A stretch of 51,695 bases of DNA, taken from Blautia glucerasea. Lineage in GTDB: Bacteria > Bacillota > Clostridia > Lachnospirales > Lachnospiraceae. The notes below the pieces were generated by a model, which did not search any database, was not told the DNA's origin, and worked only from the letters and a program-made list of their open reading frames with translations. Of this stretch, positions 8,480 to 16,713 are shown piece after piece. A program made the position numbers and the translations under genes. Each line of letters starts with the position of its first letter. Position 1 is the first letter of the stretch. The stretch is taken from positions 1 to 51,695 of the forward strand of contig NZ_JAAITU010000031.1 of NCBI RefSeq assembly GCF_013304385.1, in the 5' to 3' direction.

Positions 8480-8959
8480 ATGGAAATTCGTATTTTATCA
8501 GTAGGGAAAATAAAAGAAAAATATTTGAATGATGGGATCGGGGAGTATGCGAAAAGGCTTGGCAGATACTGCAAGCTTAAATTTATCCAGGTACCGGACG
8601 AAAAGACCCCGGATAAGGCCTCAGAGGCTTTAAATACCCAGATCAGGGAAATAGAAGGGGAGCGGCTCCAGAAGCACATCCGGGAGCAGGATTATGTGAT
8701 TGCATTGGCTATTAACGGGAAAATGCTTGATTCTGTCCAGCTGTCAGAGAAGATCGCAGCCTTAGGCGTACAGGGAACCAGCTCCATCACATTTGTGATC
8801 GGCGGATCCTTAGGCCTTTCGGATCAGATCCTTAGGAGGGCAGATTACAGTCTTAGCTTTTCGCCAATGACCTTTCCACATCAGTTAATGCAAATGATCC
8901 TGTTGGAGCAGATCTACCGCTCCTTCAGGATCATCAATCATGAGCCATATCATAAATAA
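8480..8959 (+). CDS. rlmH: 23S rRNA (pseudouridine-1915-N3)-methyltransferase
   Basis: A 159-aa SPOUT-class methyltransferase that uses S-adenosylmethionine to methylate pseudouridine 1915 in helix 69 of 23S rRNA on the 70S ribosome. The knotted SAM-binding region is visible as FVIGGSLGLSDQI near residues 105-117. The C-terminal RSFRIINHEPYHK is diagnostic of RlmH. The length matches the family (about 155-160 aa). It lies 16 bases after the Dabb gene and ends only 13 bases from the stop of the convergent aminotransferase gene. Confidence 0.96.
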   Translation: MEIRILSVGKIKEKYLNDGIGEYAKRLGRYCKLKFIQVPDEKTPDKASEALNTQIREIEGERLQKHIREQDYVIALAINGKMLDSVQLSEKIAALGVQGTSSITFVIGGSLGLSDQILRRADYSLSFSPMTFPHQLMQMILLEQIYRSFRIINHEPYHK

Positions 8960-8972
8960 ATGGGAATCGTTA

Positions 8973-10130
8973 TCAGATCCCACTGATGCGGATCGCCTCA
9001 ACAGCTTCACGGATCTTCTCAGGCGGGAGTACTAATGCAAAACGTACATAACCTTCTCCGTGAGGTCCGAAGCTGGATCCTGGTGTTACGATCACCCCTG
9101 CTTTTTCCATAAGCTCCATACAAAATGCCATACTGTCCATACGGCCGCCGGGGATCCTTGCCCACACAAACATGGTACCTTTGCCATTAGGCATTTCCCA
9201 GCCAATTTCGTGAAGACCATTGCAAAGGGCGTCACGCCGTTCCTGATACATGCGACATTGCTCCGTTACATTGTCCAGAGGGCCGGTAAGCGCTGCGATA
9301 GCAGCCTTTTGCAATGGCAGGAACATACCGAAATCGATCTGGCTGCGAAGTTTTCGAAGGGCAGCAATCACTTGTGGATTGCCAATCAGGAAACTAAGTC
9401 TTGCGCCTGTTACATTAAAGGATTTGGAAAGACTGAAAAATTCAACACCTACTTCTTTTGCACCTGGTGTAGCTAGGAAGCTTCCGCCGTATACACCATC
9501 AAAAATAATATCACTATAGGCATTGTCATGTATGATCAAAATATTGTATTTCTTTGCAAAGGCTACGATCTCTTCATATAAGCCGGGGGTTGCGATACTG
9601 CCTACCGGGTTTGAAGGAAGAGAAACCACCATATATTTTGCTTTCTGTGCAATATTTTCAGGGATTCCATTTACATAAGGCAGGAAATCATGCTCTGCTA
9701 CCAGCGGATAGTAGTAAGGAGTTGCACCGCCAAGCTTGCTGCCAGCTGCAAAAACCGGATAACAGGGATCTGGCAGGAGTACAATGTCTCCTTCGTCACA
9801 AAGAGCCATACCCAGGTGTCCCATACCTTCCTGGCTGCCATATACAGACATTACCATATCCGGGGTAATACTTACCTGAAAACGCTTCTGATAATAAGCA
9901 CAGACAGCATCAAGAAGTTCCGGCAGATCCCGCAGGCTGTACCGCCAACTGGAGTCCTCCTTTGCTGCTTCTATCAGTGCTTCTTTGATATAATCCGGTG
10001 TATGGAAATCAGGCGTTCCAACACTCATATTATAAATTTTCTTACCCTGCTGTTCAAGCTGGATCCTTTTGTTGTTCAGGGCAGCAAAAATCTCATCCCC
10101 GAATAGTTCCAATCGTTTGGAAAACTGCAT
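8973..10130 (-). CDS. PLP-dependent aminotransferase, class I/II
   Basis: A 385-aa fold-type I aminotransferase. The PLP-binding lysine is K236 in SLSKSFNVTGAR, with R244 contacting the phosphate. N174 in LPSNPVG, D202 and Y205 in HDNAYSDI form the usual cofactor pocket. An arginine in EGYVRFALV near the C-terminus is placed to bind the substrate carboxylate. It most resembles the LL-diaminopimelate/alanine-type aminotransferases, but the sequence does not fix the substrate. The minus-strand ribosome site AAGGAAC precedes the ATG. The gene is monocistronic, facing rlmH across 13 bases. Confidence 0.9.
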   Translation of the reverse strand: MQFSKRLELFGDEIFAALNNKRIQLEQQGKKIYNMSVGTPDFHTPDYIKEALIEAAKEDSSWRYSLRDLPELLDAVCAYYQKRFQVSITPDMVMSVYGSQEGMGHLGMALCDEGDIVLLPDPCYPVFAAGSKLGGATPYYYPLVAEHDFLPYVNGIPENIAQKAKYMVVSLPSNPVGSIATPGLYEEIVAFAKKYNILIIHDNAYSDIIFDGVYGGSFLATPGAKEVGVEFFSLSKSFNVTGARLSFLIGNPQVIAALRKLRSQIDFGMFLPLQKAAIAALTGPLDNVTEQCRMYQERRDALCNGLHEIGWEMPNGKGTMFVWARIPGGRMDSMAFCMELMEKAGVIVTPGSSFGPHGEGYVRFALVLPPEKIREAVEAIRISGI

Positions 10131-10267
10131 CTTAAGTTCCTTCTTTCCTAAAATATTGGGTCGGGCTTTATTTTATCATCCTGTTTTTTATCTGACAAGA
10201 GAAAATGATTCAGATTCTGGCTCTTATTTGCATCTGCAGTTCTCATTTACCAAGGAAAAAATAGGGA

Positions 10268-10296
10268 TTGTTTCAAAACATAAATGTATGTATAAT
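10268..10296 (+). promoter_or_regulatory. Promoter of the dus-DUF2284 pair
   Basis: TTGTTT (10268-10273), a 17-base spacer and a perfect TATAAT (10291-10296). It lies 45 bases before the GTG start of the tRNA-dihydrouridine synthase. Confidence 0.72.
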
Positions 10297-10340
10297 TAAG
10301 AGAATATTTTGAGGGTGGCGAAAGGAGAACAAAAAGAGCA

Positions 10341-11369
10341 GTGAAAGATTATATGGCACCTATGGAGGGGATCACCAACCATGTTTACCGCAGTGCTTAC
10401 CATCGGTATTACCATCCTATGGATAAATATTTTACCCCTTTCCTGTCAGCCAAGCCGGATAAGAAATTAAGTTTTAAGGAAATCTGTGAGGTTTCTCCTG
10501 AAACAAATGAAGGGCTTCATGTAGTTCCTCAGATTCTGGCAAATAATGCAGATGATTTCATAAATACAGCCAGGATCCTGCGGGATAAATACGGACATAA
10601 AGAGATCAATCTGAACCTGGGATGCCCTTCCGGTACTGTAACAGCAAAAGGAAAGGGGGCTGGCTTCCTGGCCTTTCCCCTGAAGCTGGATCGTTTTCTG
10701 GAAAAGATCTATGAAGGTCTGCCGGACATGGATATTTCCATAAAAACAAGGGTTGGCTTTGATGAGGAAGAAGAGTGGGATGCACTTTTTTCCATATATG
10801 AGAAGTATCCGGTAAAGGAACTGATCATCCATCCAAGGATCCGTCAGGATTTTTATAAGAATCAGCCAAGACTTCAGGCTTACCAAAAAGCATATGAGAA
10901 AAGGACGCTTCCGCTTTGTTATAATGGAGATCTTTTTACCAGGGAAGATTATGTACAGATATCTGGGCAATTTCCGGATACAGAATGTTATATGTATGGA
11001 CGGGGGCTGATCACAGATCCGGGGCTTGTAAGTCAGATCAGGGAGGGAAGCCATCCGGATAAGGACCGGCTTTCTGCCTTTCATGAGGAGGTTTATATCC
11101 GTTATCAAAAGCTTCTTTCCGGAGAGAAAAATGTGCTTTTCCGAATGAAAGAGCTATGGTCTTATATGGGACTGTCTTTTACAAATTATGAAAAATATCT
11201 GAAGAAGATCCGTAAAGCCCAGCATTTTAAGGAATATCAGGCTGCTGTTTCCAGCCTTTTTGCAGAACAGGAGCTGATATTTGGCAGTAAGGATGACACA
11301 TCCGGTGAAAATGCAGCAGGAGAGAATACTTCAGTAAAGAATATACCAGGAGAGAATACATGGAACTAG
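10341..11369 (+). CDS. tRNA-dihydrouridine synthase
   Basis: A 342-aa flavin enzyme that reduces uridines in the D-loop of tRNA. The N-terminus carries the FMN-barrel start (MAPMEGITN at 5-13), and the catalytic cysteine lies in NLGCPSGTV (C95). Conserved IKTRVGF and a YNGD motif follow, as in the Dus family. It starts at GTG with AAAGGAG 13 bases upstream; the in-frame ATG at 10353 would cut into the conserved start, so GTG is preferred. The last 20 residues are a GEN-rich low-complexity tail whose DNA supplies the ribosome site of the overlapping next gene. The Dus subfamily is not assigned. Confidence 0.92.
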   Translation: MKDYMAPMEGITNHVYRSAYHRYYHPMDKYFTPFLSAKPDKKLSFKEICEVSPETNEGLHVVPQILANNADDFINTARILRDKYGHKEINLNLGCPSGTVTAKGKGAGFLAFPLKLDRFLEKIYEGLPDMDISIKTRVGFDEEEEWDALFSIYEKYPVKELIIHPRIRQDFYKNQPRLQAYQKAYEKRTLPLCYNGDLFTREDYVQISGQFPDTECYMYGRGLITDPGLVSQIREGSHPDKDRLSAFHEEVYIRYQKLLSGEKNVLFRMKELWSYMGLSFTNYEKYLKKIRKAQHFKEYQAAVSSLFAEQELIFGSKDDTSGENAAGENTSVKNIPGENTWN

Positions 11370-11902
11370 ATACAGCCAGATTGGAGAATTTTATTGCAGA
11401 TTATCCTATATATGAGTATCGTATCCTGGATGCCGGGGCCATTGCCATTGAAGAACGGGTTCGGGTGATCTGCAGACAGGAATGTGAAAGATATGGAACT
11501 ACCTGGGCGTGCCCGCCTGGCGTAGGAAGCCTGAAAGAATGTGGAGATAAGATCCACAGCTTTTCCAAGGGGATTTTCTTTTCCAGTGTGGCAGAGGTAT
11601 CGGATCTTATGAATATGGAGGAGATGCTTTCAACCCGCCATGCCCATGAGGATCTTACCGGACAGGTTGGAGAATTTCTGAAAAAGGAAGGTTTTCAGAT
11701 CTATATTCTATCTACAGAATCCTGTGATATCTGTCCTAAATGCGCCTACAAAGAAGGCAAACCATGCCGGTATCCGGATCGGATGCATCCCTGCCTTGAG
11801 AGCCACGGAGTGGTAGTTAGTGATATTGTGGAAGAACAGGGTATGGAATACAATCTTGGCGGGAATACTATCTTATGGTTTTCACTGATCCTGATCCGCT
11901 GA
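11360..11902 (+). CDS. DUF2284 cysteine-rich metal-binding protein
   Basis: A 180-aa protein of the DUF2284 family. Cysteines C38, C42, C51 and C61 sit in CRQECERYGTTWACPP and after it. A second cluster has the pattern CDICPKCAYKEGKPC, followed by HPCLE. The pattern predicts iron-sulfur or other metal binding; no biochemical role is established for the family as far as I know. The gene overlaps the end of dus by ten bases and uses AGGAGAG inside dus as ribosome site, implying translational coupling. Confidence 0.87.
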   Translation: MELDTARLENFIADYPIYEYRILDAGAIAIEERVRVICRQECERYGTTWACPPGVGSLKECGDKIHSFSKGIFFSSVAEVSDLMNMEEMLSTRHAHEDLTGQVGEFLKKEGFQIYILSTESCDICPKCAYKEGKPCRYPDRMHPCLESHGVVVSDIVEEQGMEYNLGGNTILWFSLILIR

Positions 11903-11913
11903 TGGCTTTACCT

Positions 11914-11942
11914 GTATATTTTGAAAAACAGATGCATACAAT
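11914..11942 (+). promoter_or_regulatory. Sigma-E-type sporulation promoter of yqfC
   Basis: GTATATT (11914-11920), a 14-base spacer and CATACAAT (11935-11942). Both boxes match the mother-cell sigma-E consensus almost exactly with correct spacing. It lies 26 bases before the yqfC start codon; yqfC and yqfD are sigma-E genes in Bacillus subtilis. Confidence 0.82.
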
Positions 11943-11968
11943 GTTGAAAAAGCCGGGAATGAAATGCC

Positions 11969-12241
11969 ATGGAAAAAAGGCTGAACTGGAAGGATAATCT
12001 GGTAAAAGCTGCCGGGATCCCGGAGGATCTGGCTTATGGCCAGCCTGTGGTTACATTGACAGGGCATAGGCGGGCTGTGATCCAGAACTATCGTGGTATT
12101 CTTTTATATACCAGTGGAAAGCTGGTGTTACGAACATCCCATGGTACAGTAACGGTCTGTGGCAAAGATCTTCAGATCTTATCCTATTGTGGAGATGAAA
12201 TGGAGATCACAGGATGGATCGGTGATATCCACCTGGGATAA
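11969..12241 (+). CDS. yqfC: Sporulation protein YqfC
   Basis: A 90-aa protein of the YabP/YqfC family, with the characteristic beta-rich core (VTLTGHRRAVIQNYRG at about 28-43) and the C-terminal ITGWIGDIHLG region. YqfC is a small mother-cell sporulation protein whose gene usually lies before yqfD, as here. The length equals that of known members. The promoter at 11914-11942 is of sigma-E type, which fits mother-cell expression. The exact molecular function is unknown. Confidence 0.93.
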   Translation: MEKRLNWKDNLVKAAGIPEDLAYGQPVVTLTGHRRAVIQNYRGILLYTSGKLVLRTSHGTVTVCGKDLQILSYCGDEMEITGWIGDIHLG

Positions 12242-12262
12242 CCGGCTAGCAATGAGAAAGGT

Positions 12263-12289
12263 GCAGCTGTAAAGGGAGTATACAGCTGC
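12263..12289 (+). other. Stem-loop between yqfC and yqfD
   Basis: GCAGCTGTA (12263-12271) pairs perfectly with TACAGCTGC (12281-12289). The nine-base loop contains AAGGGAG, a ribosome-site-like sequence, yet it is 33 bases from the yqfD start. No T run follows, so it is not a typical terminator. It may set the relative expression of the two genes. Confidence 0.5.
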
Positions 12290-12303
12290 GAAAGGGTTCA
12301 GAT

Positions 12304-13500
12304 ATGATGAATCTGTGGAAGGGCTTTGTATGGATCCGTATCTGTGGCGGTGAGCAGGAACGCTTCCTCAATCTTTGCAGGGCAAAAGGTATCATCTTGG
12401 AAAAGCTTTTCTTTACCCAGGGTGAGCTTTGGGCAACTGTTTCTACCAAGGATTTTTTCAGACTTTCCCATGTACGGAGAAAAGCAAAAGTACATATTCA
12501 TATATTAAAAAAACAGGGAATGCCCTTCTTTTTTCTCAGACTGAAAAAAAGAAAGGCGTTTTTTCTTGGAATCCTTTTATGTATCAGTATACTGATTTTC
12601 TTCTCTGGCCATATATGGAATATCCATATAGAAGGGAATGTTAAGAACAGTTCCGGGCAGATCCTGGATTTTCTTGCAAAACAGAATGTTTATCACGGAA
12701 TGAGTATCCGTCAGGTAGACTGCAGTTTTCTTGCGGGGCAGATCCGAAAAGAATTTACAAATATGATATGGGTTGCTGTCCGCAGGGAAGGTACGCAGCT
12801 GCTGATTTCTGTAAAAGAGGGCATTTCCAAGGAAGAACCGGAGAAGGAACAGATACCATACAGCCTTGCCTCAGGCCTGGACGGTGAAATCGTAAGAATG
12901 ATCACAAGAGCAGGGACTCCCTTGGTGAAGACTGGGGATATGTGTGAAAAAGGGCAGCTCCTGGTGCAAGGACAGGTGGAGCTTGTAAATGACAGCCAGG
13001 AAATTACAGGATATGACTACGTCTGTGCGGATGCGGATATTTTTGTCCGACATGAGATCTCCTATTATGATCAGTTTTCCATGAAAAATAAGCAGGCAGT
13101 TTACACAGGAGAAAGGAAAAAAGGATTTTTCATAAAAGCAGGTCCTTTTTTCTGGATGTGGGGCACCAGTCAGAAGCAGGACAGCAGCAGGTTTACAGAA
13201 GAACAAAAGATCTGTCTTACCGAGAATTTTGTGTTGCCCATCTCTTACGGCTTTGCAACAGATGAGAAATATCGGATCCAGACAAGGATCCTTACAGACA
13301 AGGAAGCCAGGAAAAAGGCAGTTCTTCATATACAGCAGTTTGAAAAAAAACTTCTTAAAAAGGATATTGAAGTGATGGAAAACAAGGTGAAAATTAAAAC
13401 AGACCAGGAAAACTGTACAGCCAGCGGTAACCTTGTGGTGATAGAAAAAACAGGAATCCGGGTTCCTGTAGAAAAAAGGGGTTCCAATATCCTGAAATAG
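12304..13500 (+). CDS. yqfD: Sporulation protein YqfD
   Basis: A 398-aa mother-cell sporulation protein. One clear membrane segment lies at about residues 83-100 (AFFLGILLCISILIFFSGH), followed by a conserved WNIHIEGN motif and a large extracytoplasmic C-terminal domain typical of YqfD. It is about the same length as the B. subtilis protein. It starts at a double ATG; the upstream ribosome site is weak (GAAAGGG), so expression may depend on readthrough from yqfC and the intergenic hairpin. It is required for efficient sporulation in some relatives; the mechanism is unclear. Confidence 0.92.
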   Translation: MMNLWKGFVWIRICGGEQERFLNLCRAKGIILEKLFFTQGELWATVSTKDFFRLSHVRRKAKVHIHILKKQGMPFFFLRLKKRKAFFLGILLCISILIFFSGHIWNIHIEGNVKNSSGQILDFLAKQNVYHGMSIRQVDCSFLAGQIRKEFTNMIWVAVRREGTQLLISVKEGISKEEPEKEQIPYSLASGLDGEIVRMITRAGTPLVKTGDMCEKGQLLVQGQVELVNDSQEITGYDYVCADADIFVRHEISYYDQFSMKNKQAVYTGERKKGFFIKAGPFFWMWGTSQKQDSSRFTEEQKICLTENFVLPISYGFATDEKYRIQTRILTDKEARKKAVLHIQQFEKKLLKKDIEVMENKVKIKTDQENCTASGNLVVIEKTGIRVPVEKRGSNILK

Positions 13501-13564
13501 TGTTAAAATGTAAGCAGTGCCTGCTTGCTGGGCGCAATGGAATATACGAGAAAGGACAGCACAG

Positions 13565-14584
13565 ATGGCAAGCAATATTATTGAATTACACACCCAGATA
13601 CCGGCAGACCTGGAGGGCAATGTATTTGGACAGTTTGACGGGCATCTGAAGCAGATAGAGAGGACACTGAATGTAACTCTGATCTCAAGGGACGGTTTTC
13701 TGAAGATCATTGGAGCAGAAGGCTGTGCCGCACAGGCCAAGCAGCTGATTGAAGAGCTTGTGACCCTTGCCAAAAGAGGCAATGTGATCACAGACCAGAA
13801 TGTAAATTATGCCCTTTCCCTGGCTCTTGAGAAAAGAAATGAAGTGATTACGGAGATTGATAAGGACTTTATCTGTAATACCATACAAGGGCGTCCCATC
13901 AAGCCTAAAACCCTGGGACAGAAGGAATATGTGGATCAGATCCGCAAGAAAATGATCGTATTCGGTGTGGGTCCGGCAGGTACAGGTAAGACCTATCTTG
14001 CTATGGCCATGGCAGTTACTGCCTTCCGCAATGAAGAGGTAAGCAGGATCATTCTTACCCGTCCTGCCATCGAAGCAGGAGAAAAGCTGGGATTTCTGCC
14101 TGGCGACCTGCAAAGTAAGGTAGATCCTTACTTAAGACCACTTTACGATGCATTGTATCAGATCATGGGGGCTGACAGCTTTGCAAAGAATATGGAGAGA
14201 GGTCTGATCGAGGTGGCACCCCTTGCGTATATGAGGGGACGTACCCTGGATAATGCTTTTATTATCCTGGATGAAGCACAGAATACCACGCCTGCCCAGA
14301 TGAAAATGTTCCTTACACGTATTGGATTTGGTTCCAAGGTGATCGTTACAGGAGATGCATCCCAGAAGGATCTTCCAAGAGATGCGGTTTCCGGTCTGGA
14401 TGTGGCTATGAAGGTGCTGAAGAAGATCGACGATATCGGTTTCTGTGAACTTACCAGCAAGGATGTGGTTCGTCATCCACTGGTTCAGCAGATCGTTCAG
14501 GCTTATGAGAATTATGAAAAAAGACAGCCAAAGCAGGATAAAGGATCCAAATACGATGGAAGACGGAGACATGGAGGACAATAA
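13565..14584 (+). CDS. phoH: PhoH-like ATPase
   Basis: A 339-aa cytoplasmic ATPase of the PhoH/YbeZ family. A KH-like RNA-binding N-terminal part (about 1-90) precedes the P-loop domain, with Walker A GPAGTGKT at 136-143 and Walker B FIILDEAQN further on. PhoH is usually encoded beside ybeY, as here, and is thought to assist it in ribosome maturation. The ATG at 13565 is chosen over an upstream in-frame GTG (13517) because AAAGGA precedes it and homologues begin at this point. It follows yqfD by 64 bases and ends one base before ybeY. Confidence 0.93.
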   Translation: MASNIIELHTQIPADLEGNVFGQFDGHLKQIERTLNVTLISRDGFLKIIGAEGCAAQAKQLIEELVTLAKRGNVITDQNVNYALSLALEKRNEVITEIDKDFICNTIQGRPIKPKTLGQKEYVDQIRKKMIVFGVGPAGTGKTYLAMAMAVTAFRNEEVSRIILTRPAIEAGEKLGFLPGDLQSKVDPYLRPLYDALYQIMGADSFAKNMERGLIEVAPLAYMRGRTLDNAFIILDEAQNTTPAQMKMFLTRIGFGSKVIVTGDASQKDLPRDAVSGLDVAMKVLKKIDDIGFCELTSKDVVRHPLVQQIVQAYENYEKRQPKQDKGSKYDGRRRHGGQ

Positions 14585-14585
14585 A

Positions 14586-15083
14586 ATGGTATCTGTACAA
14601 TATGAATGTGAAACAGACATTTCTCTGGAATTGGACTGTGAAGCTCTTGCAAAGAAAGTGGCACAGTCTGTACTGGAACTGGAGAACTGCCCTTATGATA
14701 GTCAGGTGAATCTTGTTCTTACAGATAATTCGGGGATCCATGAAGTGAACCGGCAGTTCCGTGGGATCGATGCACCTACAGATGTGCTTTCTTTTCCTAT
14801 GATTCCTTTTGAAACGCCTGCAGATTATCAGATCCTGGATCAGGATGAATCCTTTTTTGATCTTGATACAGAGGAGCTTCTTCTTGGAGATATTATGATC
14901 TCTGCAGAAAGAGTGATCAGTCAGGCTGAGGATTATGGACATAGTATCAAAAGAGAATTCTGTTTTCTGGTAGCTCACAGCATGCTCCATCTTTTGGGAT
15001 ATGATCACATGGTTCCGGAGGAAGCTGCCATTATGGAGCAGAAGCAGGAAGCAGCACTTGAGAAACTTGGGATTACACGTTAA
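14586..15083 (+). CDS. ybeY: Endoribonuclease YbeY, rRNA maturation factor
   Basis: A 165-aa zinc-dependent endoribonuclease involved in 16S rRNA 3'-end processing and ribosome quality control. The metal site HSMLHLLGYDH gives H131, H135 and H141, and the family stretch TDVLSFPM precedes it. The start at 14586 has GGAGG eight bases upstream, inside the end of phoH, and only one base separates it from the phoH stop. Upstream in-frame ATGs at 14556 and 14571 lack such a site. The yqfC-yqfD-phoH-ybeY order is standard in Bacillota. Confidence 0.95.
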   Translation: MVSVQYECETDISLELDCEALAKKVAQSVLELENCPYDSQVNLVLTDNSGIHEVNRQFRGIDAPTDVLSFPMIPFETPADYQILDQDESFFDLDTEELLLGDIMISAERVISQAEDYGHSIKREFCFLVAHSMLHLLGYDHMVPEEAAIMEQKQEAALEKLGITR

Positions 15084-15149
15084 GTCTGCGTATCAGGTAT
15101 AATTAATAGGACTTATGCCACTTGTTCAGCAACAGTAAAGGAGAAAAAA

Positions 15150-16166
15150 ATGAAGAAAAAATTATTCAGAATGCTTACCGGGTTGATTTTATCCTGTTCC
15201 CTTGCAGGAAGCAGCACAGTTATGGCTCAGGAAGCAGACAGTTCAGATACTGTGAAGAGTTACCTTACAGGAGAGGATGTACCGGCTTCCATTGGACGGA
15301 GAAGACCTGTGGCAGTGATGCTTGGCAATGATCGCAACGGCGCGCCACAAAGCGGGCTTACCAACGCAGGAGTGATCTATGAAGCACCTGTAGAAGGACA
15401 GATCACAAGATTGATGGGTATTTTTGAGGACTATGACAATCTGGAGAAGATCGGCTCTGTCCGCAGCTGCCGTGATTATTATATTTTCTATGCCAATGAA
15501 TTTAATGCCATTTATACGCATTATGGACAGGCTGCTTATGCACTTCCTTATCTTGAGCAGCATGCTATTGACAATCTGAATGGACTTACCATGGGATCAA
15601 CTGCATTCTTCCGTACTACAGACCGTCAGGCACCTCATAATGCATATACTACACCTCAGCTTCTTCAGAATGGCATTGATGCCATGGGATACAGCCAGGA
15701 ATACAAGTCTGATTACACAGGCCATTATCTTTTTGCAGAAGACGGCACAGAGACTACTCTGGACAATGGTACTGTTGCCAATGTGGTGAAGCTGGACAAT
15801 TACGGAGACAATCACCCCTGGTTTGAGTATAACGCTGATACCAAGAAGTACAGCCGTTTTCAGTTTGGAGAAGCACATATTGATGAACTGAACGGACAGC
15901 AGCTTACCTGTGACAATATTATCCTTCAATATTCTGCATATAAGCCTTACGATTCTAATGGTTATCTGAATGTGGATGTGATGACACCCGGACAGGGCAA
16001 GTTCATTACCAGAGGCAAGGCGATTGATATCCGCTGGGAGAAGGATTCTCCATGGGGTATTACTCATTATTATGATGCCAATGATCAGGAGATCCGTCTG
16101 AATCCTGGCCGCACCTGGGTTGCTATCATCCAGAATGACAAGGTGGATTCCATTTCTTACCAGTAA
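15150..16166 (+). CDS. DUF3048 domain secreted protein (YerB-like)
   Basis: A 338-aa exported protein. A signal peptide (about 1-26) ends in a possible MA-Q cleavage site. C16 in LILSC could alternatively be a poor lipobox, and YerB of B. subtilis is a lipoprotein. The mature part has the two conserved DUF3048 blocks: RRPVAVMLGNDRNGAPQSGL near 51, and the RSCRDYYIFYANEFNAIYTH region near 105-122. The function of the family is unknown. AAAGGAG precedes the ATG. The gene follows ybeY by 66 bases; a TATAAT at 15098-15103 in that gap has no good -35. Confidence 0.88.
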   Translation: MKKKLFRMLTGLILSCSLAGSSTVMAQEADSSDTVKSYLTGEDVPASIGRRRPVAVMLGNDRNGAPQSGLTNAGVIYEAPVEGQITRLMGIFEDYDNLEKIGSVRSCRDYYIFYANEFNAIYTHYGQAAYALPYLEQHAIDNLNGLTMGSTAFFRTTDRQAPHNAYTTPQLLQNGIDAMGYSQEYKSDYTGHYLFAEDGTETTLDNGTVANVVKLDNYGDNHPWFEYNADTKKYSRFQFGEAHIDELNGQQLTCDNIILQYSAYKPYDSNGYLNVDVMTPGQGKFITRGKAIDIRWEKDSPWGITHYYDANDQEIRLNPGRTWVAIIQNDKVDSISYQ

Positions 16167-16238
16167 GATCTTGCCAGAGGTGAGACTGCATAATCTTTAA
16201 CCTTAGCGCTGATACTATCAGAAAAAGGAGCGATTCTC

Positions 16239-16592
16239 ATGCGTAAATTTTTCTGTTGTATCAGCGTATTTTTTATTTTAGGGATCCTGTGCCTGGGATA
16301 TTATCTTACTTATACAGGCGGGAAAGATGGATCCCAGGGCCTGGCCCTGGGGCAGATCACTACAGGCAGGTCTGTCAATGCAGGAGAAACAAAGGGCGAA
16401 TATGGGATTTATTATCTGCAGCTTGAGGGAGATACGGTAGTGATCTATGAAAACAACAAACAGACCGTATATGATAGGATCCCTATTCACCGGGATAGCC
16501 TTCCAAAGGAGCTGATGCAGCAGCTGAAAAAAGGAAAATATATCAAGAATAAGAGAGAATTATACGCATTTCTTGAAAATTATTCCAGTTAA
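16239..16592 (+). CDS. Small membrane-anchored protein, BofC C-terminal-like
   Basis: A 117-aa protein with one N-terminal membrane segment (about residues 5-27) and a short extracytoplasmic domain. The pattern YYLQLEGDTVVIY followed by LPKEL and a terminal RELYAFLENYSS resembles the C-terminal domain of BofC, a forespore regulator of sigma-K activation in Bacillus, but the N-terminal BofC part is absent. AAAAGGAG precedes the ATG. The region 16188-16218 contains a loose sigma-E/G-like box pair (GCATAAT, GATACTAT, spacing 16) that I do not count as a promoter. The name is a resemblance only. Confidence 0.6.
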   Translation: MRKFFCCISVFFILGILCLGYYLTYTGGKDGSQGLALGQITTGRSVNAGETKGEYGIYYLQLEGDTVVIYENNKQTVYDRIPIHRDSLPKELMQQLKKGKYIKNKRELYAFLENYSS

Positions 16593-16713
16593 TAAATATG
16601 AATTTTTTCTGAAATTCCTTCCAGCTGCTGAAAAATCATAGACGAATGACGCAAAAAGGTGTAATATAGTTTGATGAAATAAAGGGTAAAAGCGTATTGG
16701 AGCAAACAGGAAG

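Noticed and set aside
12871..13791. Minus-strand open frame of 306 codons over yqfD and phoH
   Set aside because: It crosses two firmly identified genes, is cysteine-rich in a non-patterned way and has no start signal.
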